From Bradyrhizobium sp. LLZ17 (GTDB lineage: Bacteria > Pseudomonadota > Alphaproteobacteria > Rhizobiales > Xanthobacteraceae): a stretch of 64,000 nt of DNA. Shown here piece by piece: positions 45,916 through 54,719 of this stretch; the stretch's first letter is position 1; each line of letters begins with the position of its first letter. The position numbers and the translations under genes were made by a program. The DNA is taken from positions 1,488,001 through 1,552,000 of the forward strand of contig NZ_CP165734.1 of assembly GCF_041200145.1 (NCBI RefSeq). Reading direction: 5' to 3'. The notes under the pieces were generated by a model that did no database searches, was not told the DNA's origin, and saw only the letters and a program-made list of their open reading frames with translations.

Positions 45916-45920
45916 TCTAG
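45472..45920 (+). pseudogene. IS481-family transposase remnant, internal deletion
   Basis: The N-terminal part (ATG 45472, GGAGAGACC upstream) reads MNVHKNAPLTPKGREAMV and has the helix-turn-helix region LTQAAAADLFNISSKTVAKW. After HSSPSQTP the frame jumps, near 45680-45695, to the C-terminal end of the DDE domain: YTPRTNGKAERFIQTALREW (the last catalytic Glu region) and YNWHRPHGGIDSQIPISRL. About 190 residues holding the first two catalytic Asp are lost and the frame changes at the joint. The final TAG at 45918-45920 lies in the target duplication, outside the element. Confidence 0.85.
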
Positions 45921-46056
45921 CTCGCGGCCATGCTTCGAAACGACCGCCGCGCGGTCTTCTCAGGATGCGGCTTGACTTTGCTCCGGGAGCTACGACATCT
46001 GGAGCTGCATTGCCGGCCTCCTGCACCTCCCCCGCGCACGCAAAGGTGTTGTCGTC

Positions 46057-46587
46057 TTGCCAAACCCAATTGATTTTCACCTGCCGCAACCGTCCTACAC
46101 CAGGGACGAACTGCTGAGGTCGAGCGAAGGCGGCTATTTTGGCCCCGGCAACGCGCAATTGCCGGCTCCGCCCATGCTGATGATGGACCGCATCACCGAG
46201 CTCAGCCTGGACGGCGGTGAATTCGGCAAGGGACACATCGTCGGCGAACTGGATATCGCGCCGGGCCACTGGTTCTTCGATTGCTACTTTCGCGGTGACG
46301 CCATGATGCCGGCCTCTCTGGGGCTCGATGCCATGTGGCAGATGATCGGCTATTGGCTGGGCTGGTCGGGCTCACCGGGAAAGGGCCGCGCCATCGGCGT
46401 CGGCGAGGTGGCGTTCACGGGATCCGTCACACCGCAGACGCGCCGCGTGCGCTACGAGGTCGCGATGCGCCAGGTCAGGCGCGGCAAGCTGGTCCTGGGA
46501 TTTGCCGACGGGCGCGTGCTTGCCGACGGCACCTGCGTTTACATGGCCAAAGATATGAGGGTCGGCCTGACAAGGGCCGTGGATTGA
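46057..46587 (+). CDS. fabA: FabA-like 3-hydroxydecanoyl-ACP dehydratase, orphan
   Basis: A 176-residue hotdog-fold protein. FabA features are FGPGNAQLPAPPMLMMDRIT, the catalytic His in IAPGHWFFDCYF and the catalytic Asp in LGLDAMWQMIGYWLGW. It dehydrates 3-hydroxyacyl-ACP and may isomerise the 10-carbon trans-2 product for unsaturated fatty acids. Two things are odd: the usual MPGCLGLD reads MPASLGLD, and fabB is not adjacent. The only frame start near the expected position is TTG at 46057, 141 bases beyond the IS scar, without a clear ribosome-binding site. It is likely a divergent paralogue rather than the housekeeping copy. Confidence 0.85.
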   Translation: MPNPIDFHLPQPSYTRDELLRSSEGGYFGPGNAQLPAPPMLMMDRITELSLDGGEFGKGHIVGELDIAPGHWFFDCYFRGDAMMPASLGLDAMWQMIGYWLGWSGSPGKGRAIGVGEVAFTGSVTPQTRRVRYEVAMRQVRRGKLVLGFADGRVLADGTCVYMAKDMRVGLTRAVD

Positions 46588-46684
46588 AGTCGCGTGGCGT
46601 GGGCAAAGGCGGAACGCGCCGTGCCCACCATCTCTCCACATCGCAATCCTAACGGTGGGCACGCTTCCGCCTTCGCTCTGCGAG

Positions 46685-47128
46685 CTACGGCGGACGAGTC
46701 GCTTTGCCCACCTTACGAACCGAGCTCTTCGCTGCCTTCCTAGCCACTCTCTTCTTCGCGGGATTGTTCGCGGCCTTCTTCGCGACCTTCACCGCCTTCG
46801 GCCGCTTCTTCACCTTGGCGCGCTGGGCGGCAGCGAGCGCGGCCCTCGCCCAACGTACGAGATCCTCGGAATCGTCGAACAGGCGCGCCGGCAGCTCCCA
46901 GTAGGAGTTCACCACCACGGTCTTGGCGCGCGTCGAATACTGGAATGGTTTTGAGCCTTCGGCCTCGTAATTCGGGATGGTCTGCTCGTCGGCGCGGAAG
47001 AACAGGCCGGCGCGCAAAGCAAGCGCGAAGTTGATGCCGTCGGCGGAGATGCCGTAGCCGGAAAACATTTTGCGGATCGTGACCGGGCCGAAATCGGCGA
47101 ACAGGTCGATCAGGAATTCGCGGTCCAT
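46685..47128 (-). CDS. TfoX N-terminal-domain protein with Lys/Ala-rich tail
   Basis: A 147-residue protein. Residues 1-95 are a TfoX_N domain: MDREFLIDLFADFGPVTIRK, FSGYGISADGINFALALR, and the end YWELPARLFDDSEDLVRWA. The last 50 residues are almost all Lys, Ala, Arg and Val (KVAKKAANNPAKKRVARKAA), similar to histone H1-like DNA-binding tails. TfoX proteins affect competence gene expression in other bacteria; in alphaproteobacteria the role is unknown. The gene lies after the suf cluster, separated by a palindromic repeat, on the same strand. Confidence 0.82.
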   Translation of the reverse strand: MDREFLIDLFADFGPVTIRKMFSGYGISADGINFALALRAGLFFRADEQTIPNYEAEGSKPFQYSTRAKTVVVNSYWELPARLFDDSEDLVRWARAALAAAQRAKVKKRPKAVKVAKKAANNPAKKRVARKAAKSSVRKVGKATRPP

Positions 47129-47148
47129 GGCCCCGGTGCCTTCCCATC

Positions 47149-47284
47149 GTCGTCCCGGCGCAGGCCGGGACCATAACCCCAGGGAGTAGTTTAGCGAAGA
47201 CTGGCAATCTTGACAGCGCCGGTACGGACACCGCGCATCATCGCGAGATCACGCGGTATGGGTCCCGGCCTTCGCCGGGACGAC
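47149..47284. repeat. Palindromic intergenic repeat
   Basis: Arms GTCGTCCCGGCG.. (left) and GGTCCCGGCC..GCCGGGACGAC (right) pair at the outside. It is the same family as 15211-15410, sharing GGACC(C)ATAACCCCAGGGAG and GCGAGATCACGCGGTATGGG. It lies between the suf operon and the TfoX-like gene. Confidence 0.85.
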
Positions 47285-47310
47285 GGCGGAGCGAGAGGCG
47301 CGAGCCGGGC

Positions 47311-47721
47311 CTACCCGTCGATCTTGGCCGGGCGCAGCTCGACCGACTCGCCGCAACCGCAGGCGGAGATCTGGTTGGGGTTGTTGAAGACGAACTGGGC
47401 CTGCATCTTGTCGGCCTTGTAGTCCATCTCGGTCCCCAGCAGGAACAGCACGGCCTTGGGATCGACCAGGATCTTGACGCCCTTGTCCTCGACCACCTCG
47501 TCGGTCGGGCGGACGTCATGGGCGTATTCGACCGTGTAGGACTGGCCGGCACAGCCGCCGTTCTTCACGCCGACGCGCAGGCCGACGATCTCCGAGTCGG
47601 CGCGCTGGGTCAGCTCGCTGATGCGCTGGGCGGCGGCATCGGTCAGCCGCATCACTTGCGGGCGGGGCCGCCGCGGCTTGGCGGTGGATGCTGGTGTCGA
47701 GCCGGACGATATCTGGGTCAT
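47311..47721 (-). CDS. sufA: HesB/IscA-type iron-sulfur assembly protein (SufA-like)
   Basis: A 136-residue A-type carrier. The core from residue about 23 (VMRLTDAAAQRISELTQRAD) has the three conserved cysteines: GVKNGGCAGQSY and SACGCGES. It carries a nascent Fe-S cluster from the SufBCD scaffold to target enzymes. The N-terminal 22 residues are Pro/Arg/Ser-rich and variable. It is the last gene of the suf operon, 65 bases after sufT. Naming it sufA rests on the operon context; erpA is an alternative. Confidence 0.9.
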   Translation of the reverse strand: MTQISSGSTPASTAKPRRPRPQVMRLTDAAAQRISELTQRADSEIVGLRVGVKNGGCAGQSYTVEYAHDVRPTDEVVEDKGVKILVDPKAVLFLLGTEMDYKADKMQAQFVFNNPNQISACGCGESVELRPAKIDG

Positions 47722-47786
47722 GTCAGTGATGTGGTCCGTTGCGGAGCAAATTCAATGCCAGTTCTGCAAAGCGAGGTGAGTCAGCG

Positions 47787-48158
47787 TCACCACATGTTGA
47801 GCACGAGGCGGGCCTCGTCGCTCATGCGTTCCGGCGTCCAGGCCGGCTCCCAGACCACCTTGACGTCGACCACGCCGACGCCGGGAACGCTGGCGACCGC
47901 GTTCTCGACCATGGTCGGCAGCTCGCCGGCGGCCGGGCAGTTCGGGGTCGTCAGCGTCATCTGCACGTCGACCGAACGATCGTCCTTGATCTCGACCTTG
48001 TAGATCAGGCCGAGCTCGTAGATGTCAGCCGGGATTTCCGGGTCGAACACGGTCTTCAGCCCGGCGATGATCTCGGTGGTGAGACGCTCGGTCTCTTCCG
48101 GCGGCAGCGCCGACCGGGTTTCCATCGGATTGGTTTTGATTTCGGCGGTGTCACTCAT
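47787..48158 (-). CDS. sufT: SUF-associated MIP18/DUF59-family protein SufT
   Basis: A 123-residue protein with the DUF59 core: IIAGLKTVFDPEIPADIYEL, then MTLTTPNCPAAGELP with the conserved Cys, and the C-terminal VVDVKVVWEPAWTPERMSDE. SufT helps mature Fe-S proteins when demand is high. Its ATG overlaps the sufS stop by four bases (ATGA), so translation is coupled. No extra domain is seen. Confidence 0.92.
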   Translation of the reverse strand: MSDTAEIKTNPMETRSALPPEETERLTTEIIAGLKTVFDPEIPADIYELGLIYKVEIKDDRSVDVQMTLTTPNCPAAGELPTMVENAVASVPGVGVVDVKVVWEPAWTPERMSDEARLVLNMW

Positions 48159-49402
48159 GCGAACAAATCCCGCGCCTTCAACAGCGCCTGAGCCAGATGA
48201 TCGACTTCTTCCCGCGTATTATACATGCCGAACGACGCCCGGCATGTGGCTGTGACGTTGAACCGCTCTAAAAGCGGCATCACGCAATGGGTGCCGGCGC
48301 GCACCGCTATGCCCTGGCGGTCGATCACGGTGGCGACGTCGTGGGCGTGCGCGCCCTTGAGCTCGAACGAGATCACCGGACCCTTGCCACGGGCGGTGCC
48401 GATTAGGCGCAGCGAGTTGATCTCGCGCAGGCGGCCCTGGGCATAGGTGACGAGATCGTGCTCGTGCGCGGCGATGCGCTCCTTGCCGATCGAATTGACG
48501 TAGTCGATGGCGGCGCCGATGCCGACGGCCTCGACGATGGCCGGCGTGCCGGCCTCGAATTTGTGCGGGGGATCGCCGTAGGTGACGATCTCGCGCGAGA
48601 CCTCGCGGATCATCTCGCCGCCGCCGTTGTAGGGACGCATCGCGACGAGGTGATCGTACTTGGCCCAGAGCACACCGATGCCGGTCGGTCCGTAAACCTT
48701 GTGCCCGGTGAAGACATAAAAATCGCAGCCGATGTCCTGGACGTCGACGGGCAGATGCACCGCGCCCTGGCTGCCGTCGACCAGCACCGGAATGCCGCGG
48801 GCATGCGCGATTTTTACGACGTCCTTGACCGGGACGATGGTGCCGAGCGCATTCGACATCTGCGTGATCGCGACCAGCTTGGTCTTCGCGGTCAACAGCT
48901 TTTCGAATTCGTCGATCAGGAAGTTGCCCTCGTCATCGACCGGCGCCCATTTGATCACTGCGCCATGACGCTCCCTGAGGAAGTGCCAAGGCACGATGTT
49001 GGAGTGGTGCTCCATGATCGAGATGACGATCTCGTCGCCCGCCTTGATGTTCGGCTCGCCCCAGGACGACGCGACCAGGTTGATCGCTTCAGTGGCGTTG
49101 CGGGTGAAGATCACTTCCTCAGGTCGCGGGGCGTTGATGAACTGCGCGACCTTGATGCGGCCGCCCTCATAGGCTTCGGTCGCGGCGTTGGCGAGATAGT
49201 GCAGCCCACGATGCACGTTGGCGTATTCGCTCGTATAGGCCTGCGTCATGCGATCGAGCACGACTTGCGGCTTCTGCGCGGATGCGGCGTTGTCGAGATA
49301 GACCAGCGGCTTGCCGTAGACCTGCATGGCGAGCGCCGGGAAATCCTGGCGCACGCGGGCGACATCATAGGCGCCGTTCTTGACTGCCGGATGCGTGCTC
49401 AT
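48155..49402 (-). CDS. sufS: Cysteine desulfurase SufS (group II)
   Basis: A 415-residue PLP enzyme that takes sulfur from L-cysteine for SufBCD. The start MSTHPAVKNGAYDVARVRQD at 49402 overlaps the sufD stop. Motifs: VYLDNAASAQKPQVV at the start, the PLP lysine in FYVFTGHKVYGPTGIGVLW, and the active-site cysteine in VRAGTHCVMPLLERF, in the short-loop form that marks group II. This contrasts with the second desulfurase at 53209-54365. No sufE or sufU partner gene is in the window. Confidence 0.95.
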   Translation of the reverse strand: MSTHPAVKNGAYDVARVRQDFPALAMQVYGKPLVYLDNAASAQKPQVVLDRMTQAYTSEYANVHRGLHYLANAATEAYEGGRIKVAQFINAPRPEEVIFTRNATEAINLVASSWGEPNIKAGDEIVISIMEHHSNIVPWHFLRERHGAVIKWAPVDDEGNFLIDEFEKLLTAKTKLVAITQMSNALGTIVPVKDVVKIAHARGIPVLVDGSQGAVHLPVDVQDIGCDFYVFTGHKVYGPTGIGVLWAKYDHLVAMRPYNGGGEMIREVSREIVTYGDPPHKFEAGTPAIVEAVGIGAAIDYVNSIGKERIAAHEHDLVTYAQGRLREINSLRLIGTARGKGPVISFELKGAHAHDVATVIDRQGIAVRAGTHCVMPLLERFNVTATCRASFGMYNTREEVDHLAQALLKARDLFA

Positions 49403-50721
49403 TGGCGCCGCTCCAGCCAACGCTCGGCAATGCCGATCACGTGCTCGCGCAAGCCGTCGTCGGCGATTTGCTCGATCGCTTCGCCGACGAACGCCTGGAT
49501 CAGCAGCGCCTGCGCTTGCTTCTCCGGCAGGCCGCGCGCTTTCAGGTAAAACAGCAGGTTGTCGTCCAGCGCGCCGGCGGTGGCGCCGTGGCCGCAGGAG
49601 ACGTCGTCGGCAAAAATCTCGAGCTCGGGCTTGTTGTCGGCTTCCGCCTCGTCCGATAGCAGCAGCGCGCGGGTCATCATCTTGCCGTCTGTCTTCTGCG
49701 CGTCGGGACGGACGATGATGCGGCCCTGGAACACCGAATGGGCACGGTCGTCGATCACGGCCCGGAAGATCTCGCGGCTGACGCAGTTCGGCACGGCGTG
49801 GTCGACGACCAGCGTGGTGTCGCCATGTTCGGTCTTTTTCAGGAGGTTCACGCCATTGATCGCGAGCTCACTGCCCTCGCCCGCCAGCGTGATGAAGCCC
49901 TGGAGGCGGCTGACCGCGGCGCCGCTGGTCATGTTGAAGAAGTTGACCTTGGTGTTGGCGCCGACGGTGACGAATTGCGAAGTGATGTTCACGGCATCAG
50001 GCGCATCGTCCATCAGGCGGATATAAGCGACGTCGGCGTCATCGCCGATCCAGAGGATCACCGCGTCGCTGACCTGGTAGGCGCTCGTGTTTCCGGCCGC
50101 GACGAAGCTTTCGATGATCGTCGCCCGGGCACCCTTGCCGATGCGCAGATGCGAGCGCGTGAACGTCGAGGCTGACGATGCGGTGGCGACATGGATGAGC
50201 TGGATGGGCGCGGACGGCTGGGCGCCATCAGCGACCGAGATCACCACGCCATCGGTCGCCATCGCTGCATTGAGCGAGATCACGGCGTCGCTCGAAACGG
50301 TCTGCAGGAGATCGGCGGCAGCAGGATTGGCCTTGCTCTCAAGCACCTCACGCAGCGTCTTGACGCTGACCTCGGAGCCGAGCGCCTTCAGGTCCGACAG
50401 GTCGGCCGCGAACACGCCGTCCACCAGCACCAGCTTGCGGGCACCCGCGATCGCACTTGCCTTCACCGCATCCGCGGCGCGCTTCAACGCGGCCGCATCG
50501 GGGCTGGCCGCCAGCGGCAGCACCTCGCCGAGCAGTGCGCGCAGATCGGTGTATTTCCATTCCTCGATCCGGCGGTGCGGCAGGCCGAGACGCTCATAGG
50601 CCTCGAACGCCTCGCGGCGTGCCGCGATCACCGCCGGCGAACCCGGCAGCCGGCCTTCGGCGCTGGTGAAGAGATCGCTCACCGCGCGGCCCTTTCCGGT
50701 CTTTGCCACAGCAACGTTCAT
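49399..50721 (-). CDS. sufD: Fe-S cluster assembly protein SufD
   Basis: A 440-residue component of the SufBC2D scaffold. The N-terminus has RIEEWKYTDLRALLGEVLPL, and the beta-helical core holds SQFVTVGANTKVNFF and FQGRIIVRPDAQKTDGKM, followed by SCGHGATAGALDDNLLFYLK with the conserved His and the C-terminal Q-x-LLIQAFV segment. The ATG at 50721 follows AAGGAATT. It is 11 bases after sufC and overlaps sufS by ATGA. Confidence 0.95.
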   Translation of the reverse strand: MNVAVAKTGKGRAVSDLFTSAEGRLPGSPAVIAARREAFEAYERLGLPHRRIEEWKYTDLRALLGEVLPLAASPDAAALKRAADAVKASAIAGARKLVLVDGVFAADLSDLKALGSEVSVKTLREVLESKANPAAADLLQTVSSDAVISLNAAMATDGVVISVADGAQPSAPIQLIHVATASSASTFTRSHLRIGKGARATIIESFVAAGNTSAYQVSDAVILWIGDDADVAYIRLMDDAPDAVNITSQFVTVGANTKVNFFNMTSGAAVSRLQGFITLAGEGSELAINGVNLLKKTEHGDTTLVVDHAVPNCVSREIFRAVIDDRAHSVFQGRIIVRPDAQKTDGKMMTRALLLSDEAEADNKPELEIFADDVSCGHGATAGALDDNLLFYLKARGLPEKQAQALLIQAFVGEAIEQIADDGLREHVIGIAERWLERRQ

Positions 50722-50732
50722 CACAAAATTCC

Positions 50733-51488
50733 TTACGCGGCGTCCTCGAACTGGGCGTAGCCGGATGCTTCCAGCTCCAGCGCCAGTTCCTTGCCGCCGC
50801 TCTTTACGACCCGGCCCTTCGACATCACGTGCACGACGTCGGGCACGATGTAGTTAAGCAGCCGCTGATAATGGGTGATGACGACCATCGCGCGCTTGGG
50901 CGAACGCAGCGCGTTGACGCCGTCGGCGGCAATGCGCAGCGCGTCGATGTCGAGGCCGGAATCCATCTCGTCGAGGATGCAGAGGCTCGGCTCGAACAGC
51001 GCCATCTGAAGCACCTCGTTGCGCTTCTTCTCGCCCCCGGAGAAGCCGACATTGACGCCGCGCTTGAGCATGTCCTGCGGAATGTTCAGCGACTTCGAGA
51101 CCTCGCGGACTTTCTTCAGGAAGTCCGGCGTCGAATATTCGCTTTCGCCGCGCGCCTTGCGCTGCGCATTCAGCGCCGTGCGCAGGAAGGTCATGGTGGC
51201 GACGCCGGGGATCTCCACCGGATACTGGAAGGCCAGGAACACGCCCTTGGCCGCGCGCATGTCGGGCGACATCTCCAGAAGATCCTCGCCCCTGAACAGG
51301 ATCTGGCCGCCGGTGACTTCATAGCCGGGCTTGCCGGCGATCACGTGGGACAGCGTCGACTTGCCGGAGCCGTTCGGCCCCATGATCGCGTGCACCTGGC
51401 CCTCGTTCACGGTCAACGTCAGCCCGTGGAGGATCTCACGCTCCTCGACACGAACCTGCAGGTCTTTCACTTCAAGCAAAGCAGCCAT
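50733..51488 (-). CDS. sufC: Fe-S cluster assembly ATPase SufC
   Basis: A 251-residue ABC-type ATPase that drives shape change in the SufBC2D scaffold. Walker A is AIMGPNGSGKSTLSHVIAG, the Q loop is VFLAFQYPVEIPGV, the signature is FSGGEKKRNE and Walker B is PSLCILDEMDSGLDIDA, with the switch His in VVITHYQRLLN. All motifs are intact. A 130-base gap with a palindromic repeat separates it from sufB, so sufCDST may be partly uncoupled from sufB. Confidence 0.97.
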   Translation of the reverse strand: MAALLEVKDLQVRVEEREILHGLTLTVNEGQVHAIMGPNGSGKSTLSHVIAGKPGYEVTGGQILFRGEDLLEMSPDMRAAKGVFLAFQYPVEIPGVATMTFLRTALNAQRKARGESEYSTPDFLKKVREVSKSLNIPQDMLKRGVNVGFSGGEKKRNEVLQMALFEPSLCILDEMDSGLDIDALRIAADGVNALRSPKRAMVVITHYQRLLNYIVPDVVHVMSKGRVVKSGGKELALELEASGYAQFEDAA

Positions 51489-51508
51489 AATCTTTTTTCC
51501 ATCTATCC

Positions 51509-51613
51509 CCTCATCCTGAGGAGCGCCGTAGGCGCGTCTCGAAGGATTGAGGCCAAAATCTTCCCGTATCCATCCTTCGAGACGGCCGCTTATGCGGCTT
51601 CCTCAGGATGAGG
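51509..51613. repeat. Palindromic repeat between sufB and sufC
   Basis: Arms CCTCATCCTGAGGAGCGCCG..CGTCTCGAAGGATTG and CCATCCTTCGAGACG..GCTTCCTCAGGATGAGG pair over about 40 bases. This would form a long hairpin in the suf message between sufB and sufC and may affect termination or stability. Confidence 0.85.
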
Positions 51614-51619
51614 CCGGAG

Positions 51620-53114
51620 CTAGCCGACCGATCCTTCCAGCGAGATCGAGATCAGTTTCTGCGCTTCCACCGCGAACTCCATCGGGAGCTGCTGGAGCAC
51701 GTCCTTGACGAAACCGTTGACGACCAGGCCGACGGCTTCTTCCTGGGAGAGCCCGCGCTGCACGCAGTAGAACAGCACGTCCTCGGAGATCTTCGAGGTC
51801 GTCGCCTCGTGCTCGAACGTCGCCGACGAGTTCTTGGCTTCGATATACGGCACGGTGTGCGCGCCGCATTTGTCGCCGATCAGCAGCGAATCGCAGGCGG
51901 TGAAATTGCGCGCGCCGGTCGCCTTGCGGTGCGCGGTGACAAGCCCGCGATAGGTGTTCTGCGACTTGCCGGCGGCAATGCCCTTGGAGATGATCCGGCT
52001 CGTCGTGTTCTTGCCGAGATGGATCATCTTGGTGCCAGAGTCGACCTGCTGATAGCCGTTCGAGATCGCGATCGAATAGAACTCGCCGCGCGAATTATCG
52101 CCGCGCAGGATGCAGCTCGGATATTTCCAGGTGATCGCGGACCCCGTTTCGACCTGGGTCCAGGAGATCTTGGAATTGTCGCCGCGGCAGTCGCCACGCT
52201 TGGTGACGAAATTGTAGATGCCGCCCTTGCCTTCCGAATTGCCGGGATACCAGTTCTGCACCGTCGAATATTTGATCTCGGCGTCGTCATGCGCGACGAG
52301 CTCGACCACAGCGGCATGCAGCTGGTTCTCGTCGCGCTGCGGCGCGGTGCAGCCTTCGAGGTACGAGACGTAGGAGCCCTTGTCGGCGATGATCAGCGTG
52401 CGCTCGAACTGGCCGGTGTTGCGCTCGTTGATGCGGAAGTATGTCGACAGTTCCATCGGGCAGCGCACACCCGGCGGCACGTAGACGAACGAGCCGTCGG
52501 AGAACACCGCCGAATTCAGCGTCGCGTAGAAATTGTCCGAGGTCGGCACCACGGAGCCGAGATATTTCTGCACGAGCTCGGGATGCTCGCGGATCGCCTC
52601 CGAGATCGGCATGAAGATCACGCCGGCCTTCTTCAGCTCCGCCTTGAAGGTGGTCGCAACCGAGACCGAATCGAAGACGGCATCGACCGCGATCTTGCGC
52701 CGGGCCGGATCCTGATCACCGGGCTTGGGCTCGACGCCCTCGAGCATCGCGACTTCGCGCAGGGGAATGCCGAGCTTCTCGTAGGTCTTCAGGATCTCCG
52801 GATCGATCTCGTCGAGCGAGGTGATGGTCTTCTTCGGCTTCGGCGCCGAAATAATAGAGGTCCTGGAAGTCGATCCTGGGATAGTCGACGCGGGCCCAGG
52901 TCGGTTCCGTCATGGTCAGCCAGCGCCGATAGGCCCCTAGCCGCCACTGCAGCATCCAGGCGGGCTCGTTCTTTTCCTCGGAGATGAACTTGACGGTCTC
53001 TTCCGACAGCCCCCTGGGGGCCTTGTCGGACTCGATCAGAGTCTCAAACCCATAACGATACTGGTCGACGTCGATGCGCTTGACGCGCTCGACCGTCTCT
53101 TGGACGGCTGGCAT
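51620..53114 (-). CDS. sufB: Fe-S cluster assembly protein SufB, frameshifted
   Basis: The scaffold subunit on which clusters form. The first frame starts [20 protein letters not shown] (ATG 53114) and reads [14 protein letters not shown]. Near 52848-52853 the frame changes: the next frame gives [20 protein letters not shown] in the normal place, reaching [13 protein letters not shown] and the rest to 51620. Either two bases were lost or one gained in TATTATTTCGG. The C-terminal part is intact ([20 protein letters not shown] with the conserved acid/His, [20 protein letters not shown]). Restored size is about 498 residues. SufBCD is normally indispensable when Isc is absent, so a sequence error is likely. 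Confidence 0.92.
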
Positions 53115-53208
53115 TCTATCCTCCGCTCGCGGTTTCAAGGACCGCGGTGGATCAAACTCGGACGAGTATTACGATGTTTGCGTGCCGAAAGCACGTGCTT
53201 AGAACCGT

Positions 53209-54365
53209 TCAAGCCGTGTTTCGTCGCTCTCCCTTAAGTAGGGTATTCCCGAGCTTCCGCCAAGCCTCTAACGCCGTATTGATGTCCTCGGGTCCCGTGG
53301 ACCAGCCCAGACTGAGGCGCACCGCTCCCTGGGCGGTGGCCGGATCGAAGCCCATCGCCGAAAGCACGTGGGACGGCTGGACCTTCCCCGACGAACAGGC
53401 CGAGCCGGACGATACAGCGATGCCCTCGAGGTCGAAGCCAATCACGGCCGTTTCAGCCTTCAGCCCGGGGGCGGTGAATAGGACGGTATTTGGCAACCGC
53501 GTCACATCATCCGCGAAAACCCTTGCCCCGGCTATCGCCCGAATGCCGTTTTCCAAGCGATCCCTGAGGCTTGCCATGCGCTCCGCATCCTCCGGGAGAG
53601 CCTCAAGCGCGGCCTTCACCGCCGCCCCGAAGCCGGCGATGCCCGCGACATTCTCGGTTCCCGCCCGCCGGCCGAGCTCCTGGCCGCCGCCGCGCAGCAC
53701 CGGTTCCAATCCGGCCAGCCCTTCGGCGACAACCAGCGCACCGATACCCTTGGGACCGCCGATCTTGTGTGCAGAAAAGGTCGCAAGATCTGCGCCCAGA
53801 ACGTTCATATTAAAAGCAATCTTGCCGAGCGCCTGAATTGCGTCGACGTGCATCAGGCCGCCGGATTCATGAACGATGCGGGCGGCCTCGGCGACCGGCT
53901 GGAGCGCTCCGGTCTCGTTGTTGGCTGCCATGATCGACACCAGTGCCGGGGGCCGTCGGCGAGCAGCGCCTTCAGATGATCGAGATCGACCACGCCGGAG
54001 CGCGTGACCCGGATCTGGCTGATCGAAGCGGCTGGGAATCGGCCCCCGGCCAGCACGGAGGCATGCTCGACCGCCGAGATCAGGAGCCTCTGCACCGGAC
54101 CGGCCGAAGCACTCCGCAGCCCGGCCGACAGCGCCAGCGCGTTGGCCTCGGTTCCGGTGGAGGTGAAGACGACGTTTCGCGGCACCGCGCCCACCGCCTT
54201 GGCGAGCGCCGCGCGGGCGTCCTCGACCAGCCGTCGCGCCTCCCGCCCCTCGGCATGGACCGAGGACGGATTGCCGATCAGCTCCCAGGCAGCCACCATC
54301 GCGGCCCGTGCCTCGGGCCGCAGCGGCGTGGTCGCATTCCAGTCGAGATAGACGCGGTCGGGCAT
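53209..54365 (-). CDS. Cysteine desulfurase, IscS/NifS-like (group I), frameshifted
   Basis: First gene of the suf operon. The frame from ATG 54365 reads YLDWNATTPLRPEARAAMV, NPSSVHAEGREARRLV and TSTGTEANALALS. At ADGP the C run at plus-strand 53948-53952 has five where six are needed. The next frame continues ALVSIMAANNETGALQPVAE, with the PLP lysine in FSAHKIGGPKGIGALV and the catalytic cysteine in VSSGSACSSGKVQPSHVL, to the stop at 53209. Restored length is 385 residues. The longer cysteine loop marks group I, so the operon holds both desulfurase groups. A 12-base palindrome lies just before the start. Confidence 0.9.
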
Positions 54366-54369
54366 GAAA

Positions 54370-54381
54370 GTAATATATTAC
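54370..54381. promoter_or_regulatory. Perfect palindrome at the suf operon start
   Basis: GTAATATATTAC is a perfect 12-base dyad, placed four bases before the desulfurase ATG on the minus strand where a ribosome-binding site would normally lie. Such a position suits an operator or an RNA structure controlling the operon. No IscR, RirA or Irr gene is near, and the sequence does not match the Irr ICE motif as I know it. Confidence 0.45.
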
Positions 54382-54719
54382 CTGTCCTGGTGGTATCGGC
54401 CCCTGCGGCCCCGATCCCCGACATGGGCCAGCACCGGGCGCTTGGCAACCGCGATTCAGATCCGCTCTTGATCAGCGCCTGGCCATGACGCGGCTGTAAC
54501 AGGCTAACACGTTGAGCCGATTGCGGGATGTTCAAGATGCTTGCTTTTTGACCCATGCCTCATGTTAGAACGCGCGCGTCAGTTCACCGCGCGCCGCTCG
54601 CGCATCCGAGGGCGCCGCTCCACCCTTCCATTCGCGGTCTGGTCGGCAGAGCAGTCCGATGCAGTCCGCACAATCGGTTGGTTGTTGAGGACCGTCTTCA
54701 AGGGATCAAGAGATCATCC
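54382..54719. other. 338-base divergent intergenic region
   Basis: Lies between the suf operon and the hydrolase gene. It should contain both promoters. No small gene with a ribosome-binding site is convincing; the in-phase extension upstream of the hydrolase start is Arg/Pro-rich and unlikely to be coding. Confidence 0.4.

Larger units (their letters stand above)
45331..45967. repeat. Palindromic repeat interrupted by an IS481-type element
   Basis: Left arm 45331-45388 (CTCATGGTGAGGAGG..CGTCTCGAACCATG) and right arm 45916-45967 (CATGCTTCGAAACG..TCTTCTCAGGATG) are the two halves of one inverted repeat, now split by the element at 45389-45915. The motif TCTCGAA..CATG and its partner resemble the repeat at 51509-51613 in style. 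Confidence 0.7.
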
